The notes under the pieces: model-generated
Seen by the model: only the letters and a program-made list of their open reading frames with translations
Told to the model about the DNA's origin: nothing
The model's database searches: none
Shown: positions 60,368-64,000 of the stretch, in pieces
How positions within the stretch are numbered: the first letter of the stretch is position 1
How the letters are laid out: each line of letters starts with the position of its first letter
Position numbers and translations under genes: made by a program
From: Aphrophora alni
Lineage: Eukaryota > Arthropoda > Insecta > Hemiptera > Aphrophoridae
Assembly (NCBI GenBank): GCA_963513935.1
Contig: OY740777.1
Location: 12,697,092 to 12,761,091, forward strand
Direction: 5' to 3'
Length of the DNA: 64,000 nt

Positions 60368-62343
60368 GTCTAATCCATCTTGGCGCTACTTTAGTATTCG
60401 AAGACTGGAGGTCCTTATTTTATGTTTTTCTTTTTTTAATACGTTGATGAGAGAGGGAAATTTCGCATTGAAACAACAATACAAATCTGATATAATTTCC
60501 CCCTCCTCCACTTCCTAACATGAATGAATGAATAATTGACTTCATTTAGGCCTAATTGTTTTAAACTCTTCAAAACAAATACCTCATATAACTGGAACTC
60601 TGACTCATGCTTTAATTAGATAGATTCAGGTAAGCTTTTTCAGAATTTCGTCTAAAAATTAACAAAATTTTTGCATTTATATTTGATCTACGAAAGCGAA
60701 ACTAAAGGCTTCTCGCTTATGACGTCAGAGCGGAGACCCGTGTGAGGTAGAGTAAGTAGTTCAATTACTATAATCGCCTGTATTCATTATAATGAACATC
60801 ATTTCTCACAAACCGGATATCATTAACCTCTCTTACTGCACAATCTACACTAACTATTCAACAAACAAACCATTAAGGATCGTAAATTACATTATCTCAA
60901 CAGGATAAATCAGCGGGTAGTTGTAATTTACTTAAAGTATTTACCTATACTGAGTGCATGTCCTGTTTTTATTCTTTGAGTTTTGCCGATATTTAAACTT
61001 ATGTAAATACATTTTGTTTGTCTTTTTTCTCTTGGATAAATTAATTTCATTTATCTTTCTCTTGTTACGTTTCTATAGATCACTTTCTTTCTCTTTTTAA
61101 TCCAATCTACAAATGTTTGTTATGTGTCGTTAAGTGTCAGTAACCCTGGAAATTTAAATTACAATATAAACAGACAAATTTATCTTTTAGGGTAATGACA
61201 TCGAGTGTTGGCGGAGTTAATAATGTTACGGTAGGCTATATCATCTGTGCAGCGCTCTACAGTACAAAAGGGGAAAACTGATTTTAATGAAATTTTGTAC
61301 ATATTTCAGAAATTTATTTAGTTTTTTATTTCAATATTTGCGAGTATCTGCGATGTAAAAAATATTGAAATTTATCGAAATAGGTTCTAGGTTCTAACAG
61401 TAGCCTAAGGATTTAATATCGTGTAAGTTTAACCTCTAATGATACAATAAAATGTATTGTCGCCATTTCTTCAAAAGGTTCGAGAGTTGTTAACATTTTA
61501 AAAATCTGCAATGAAAGCTGTTACAAAATACCAAATTTTCAATTTTCTTGATATTTCAATACCAAGGAATATATTGGTGTACTAATTTTCTACTAATTTG
61601 TCAAATCTAAAAGTTAAACACGGTCCTGGAATAATTTTCAAAACGTGAAAAATTAACTTTAAATGACGTCATAAAAGCTTTGTTTTTATAAATTGACACT
61701 GAGATCCTGTTATTGTACAAGTGAAGTAAATTTTGTTACTATCAAATCTATAAATATGCTATTAAAGAGGGCGTCCCTGGTTAATTTTCACGTTTAGTTT
61801 TGGTTCATGTTTTTTTTTGGTTTTGGGGATGTTTTACAATGTTGTAGCACTGTTTAATTTCCCCAAGTTTTACCTGTACGTGATACAAAATAAACTAACT
61901 AATTCAACTTTCTCTCTCTACACTATCAGTGTATCTCCTTCTATTTTTTGTATTTATATATTTAACTAACGGGCTGCATACCGATAAGAAGTTTATCGTA
62001 CGATCATTACGACGCGCAACTTTTATCTTCAGATTATTTTGCTGCACACAAAATTCTAGTAAAGATGACTTATCGTTTTGTATATTTGAAAATCTTAACT
62101 CGAAGTATGGGACAGTCGAAGAATATAACGTTACACATTACGGGTGTAGTTGCAAGATAACAACCCCTACGAACTGAATCTTATAAGATGTGCTCTGAAA
62201 TATCCCTTGTTTCTTTAATTCGACTGAAAATGTCTAGACCACACATTTGCATTGTAGTCTTTCAGTTTATATCTCCAAAACAGGGGTATTTTTCAGCACT
62301 GTCGATGCAAGAAATGACGACACTTTTGCGTTGAATTATCATA
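60368..62343. other. Intergenic DNA, no gene seen
   Basis: 60715-60760 is GC-richer and contains TGACGTCA at 60720, the CRE palindrome. 61260-61690 carries decayed dispersed repeats. Two short frames have no recognisable motif. Confidence 0.45.
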
Positions 62344-62471
62344 CGATACTGGGCTAAGCGATATCTCGAGTGTCGCAACGCGTATACGATAGATATCGTT
62401 ATCGTAATGGTGAACACCTGTTTACGGTTTTTAAGGCGCACTAGCGATAAATATCTTATAAGATATTATCG
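62344..62471. promoter_or_regulatory. Cluster of seven CGATA words with a 27-bp palindrome
   Basis: CGATA on + at 62344, 62359, 62387 and 62445, and on - at 62394, 62400 and 62467. The last + and - words close a near-perfect palindrome, CGATAAATATC...GATATTATCG (62445-62471). Clustered CGATA is bound by BEAF-32 in Drosophila, and TATCGATA-type sites by DREF. Whether this species has such factors is unknown. Confidence 0.35.
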
Positions 62472-63844
62472 TGCATCTTTTACGACATTAATATATCCGG
62501 CCTAGAGTCCTACCGGCCAAACAGGTTTTCTAATCTGCCATTTAAATCCGGCATACTCTGGTTCGATCTTGGATTTTAATCTCATAAGTATAAAAATAAT
62601 TAAGTTTTCATTCCATACTAAAATATTTTCTTATTAATTAATTGTTTGCAAATAATATTTTGTACATTTTACATATTTCCAGGGTCTTATTTAATTTAAT
62701 GTAGAGAAAGTTATGTGATGGGAAATGGGTGAAGTTATTTACAGTCAAAAACAATTCGAATGAAGTCTGTTGTCTGACAATCTGAATATAGAAATACAGA
62801 GTGTTTTAAAATCAGTTTGACAAAATAAAGAAAAAAATTCCTATAATGGTACGTCTAAAAATGCGTCGTTATCTGTCATTTATAATTTTTTTTTATACAA
62901 GATATAAATCTTCAAAATAGCGTTCATTAAAATGGTTCCATTTCCAATATTTAAACATAATGGATTTTAAACTAAAATTTAAATATACAAAACATTTCAT
63001 CCTATGCTGAATGTGTTTATTTTTATGTGTCATATTTATATTTTGCGAACTAGATTCATTGTTGCTCAACTCTTCTAACGCTAGCGCATTCTGAACTGAA
63101 CCCACAAAACTACAAATGATTGACCCACATTATATTGAACCCTCGCATGGGACTTCCTCTTAAAATAAATTCAATGCTAGACTGCTGGTAAGTAGAGGCA
63201 GACCAAAAGCTCTAATGTGTTCTAATAATTGATTTTTTCATCAAAATATATTTTTATAATTTTTCGTTGGAAAAAAATCGATAATTTGGCGTTATCGAAA
63301 AGAGTCTAGTCACGTGATATAGACAGTCAGATACAGTGAACTTTGCACCAATGACGTGACTTCTATAACAAGTTTGGGAATTTTTAAAATTCATATATAC
63401 TATACTTATATAACAAATGGTATATAGGTCTAGGTGTAAGGTTTCTCTAGTTGAAGTTCTTTCTTGGAGGGTTTTCACAAGTTCCTTACCCAAACAAATT
63501 ATAAGTAAATCGTATTATTTCAGCTGAGTTTTGTTGACTGTCGTTTCTAGAGTTCATAATTTGTCAGCGATTTTCACAAAATTTTGTACTGGAATTTAAA
63601 AGGTTGTGAACGTTTTCGTTAATCATACAAATTACAAATATTGGAACATAGTACCTACTATCGGCTGTAGCAATATTTAAAAGATTTTAAAAATATAAAT
63701 TCAGATGTGCTCACGTCGCGAATTTAGAAAAGCGTAAACCGTGATTTGTGTGTTTTAACTTGTAACTTTTGTAAAGTACATTTGTGATTTTTTATTTTTT
63801 TTTGTAATTTCTTATTGTGAAAACTACCTCTATAGAGCAATTTT
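62472..63844. other. AT-rich intergenic DNA with a repeat terminus
   Basis: TACAGAGTGTTTTAAAATCA starts at 62795, followed by ATAGCGTTCATTAAAATGG. This is the left end of a TACAGRGTG-type repeat. No gene recognised. Confidence 0.45.
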
Positions 63845-63880
63845 CTGATGATGGAATAGAGTTCCAAAACGCGTCATAGT
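63845..63880 (+). ncRNA. Hammerhead-like motif with a core substitution
   Basis: CTGATGA (63845-63851), stem II GGAA/TAGAG/TTCC (63853-63865), AAAA in place of GAAA (63866-63869), CGCG (63870-63873), then U and C, the favoured cleavage base. The G to A change in GAAA should abolish activity. Helix I pairing is weak. Confidence 0.3.
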
Positions 63881-64000
63881 AAGTATATAAGAAATAATTT
63901 AACATGGACGAAATTATCCACGATTATATTACTTATTAAGGGTGACTTGGATACAGATAACAATTAATATTAATTCATTTTTTTATGTTGATATATAGGT

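Overview
This is a 64 kb stretch of AT-rich (about 70% A+T by eye) eukaryotic DNA with no long open reading frame, no rRNA, no convincing tRNA and no bacterial gene organisation. One landmark fixes its identity. The hairpin at 46275-46342 (+) carries both mature arms of the arthropod microRNA iab-4, and its antisense is iab-8. In insects this microRNA lies between the Hox genes abdominal-A and Abdominal-B, so the window is most likely the abd-A/Abd-B intergenic part of an insect Hox cluster. No homeobox exon was found. The base composition, AACCTAACC strings and transposon types fit an insect. A hemipteran-like genome is plausible, but that is only a guess.

Layout. 1-15.7 kb is AT-rich intergenic DNA with degenerate dispersed repeats, fold-back elements (5.4 and 7.3 kb) and a broken non-LTR retrotransposon (11.3-12.2 kb) nested in an older DNA repeat. 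15.8-17.6 kb is a 32/64-bp satellite. 19.6-21.3 kb is a 139-bp satellite flanked by inverted monomers. 23.5-24.1 kb is a CTGN simple repeat. 26.3-27.2 kb is a non-autonomous DNA transposon. 30.4-30.7 kb is an almost perfect fold-back palindrome. 31.0-31.6 kb is a 51-bp satellite. 59.1-60.4 kb is a 134-bp satellite. The rest is AT-rich sequence with microsatellites, MITE-like inverted repeats and a few GC-richer islands that may be regulatory.

Transcription. On the + strand, well-formed splice sites delimit possible exons at 34.9, 35.2, 42.1 and 45.2 kb. Just before the 42.1 kb exon there is a GAGA-rich island and a TATA/initiator pair with correct spacing. The iab-4 hairpin follows at 46.3 kb. 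Together these suggest a spliced iab-4 primary transcript. A small open exon-like segment on the - strand (42.96-43.19 kb) ends exactly at a splice donor. It lies on the strand expected for iab-8 and for the Hox genes.

The most unusual theme is a motif that recurs in several unrelated repeats: CTGANGA, a short hairpin, GAAA, a short palindrome, then U and a non-G base. This is the layout of a hammerhead ribozyme core. In the best copies the outer flanks also pair as helix I. The fold-back and MITE-like elements here may therefore be ribozyme-bearing retroelement derivatives (retrozyme-like or Penelope-like). No covariance search could be run to confirm this.
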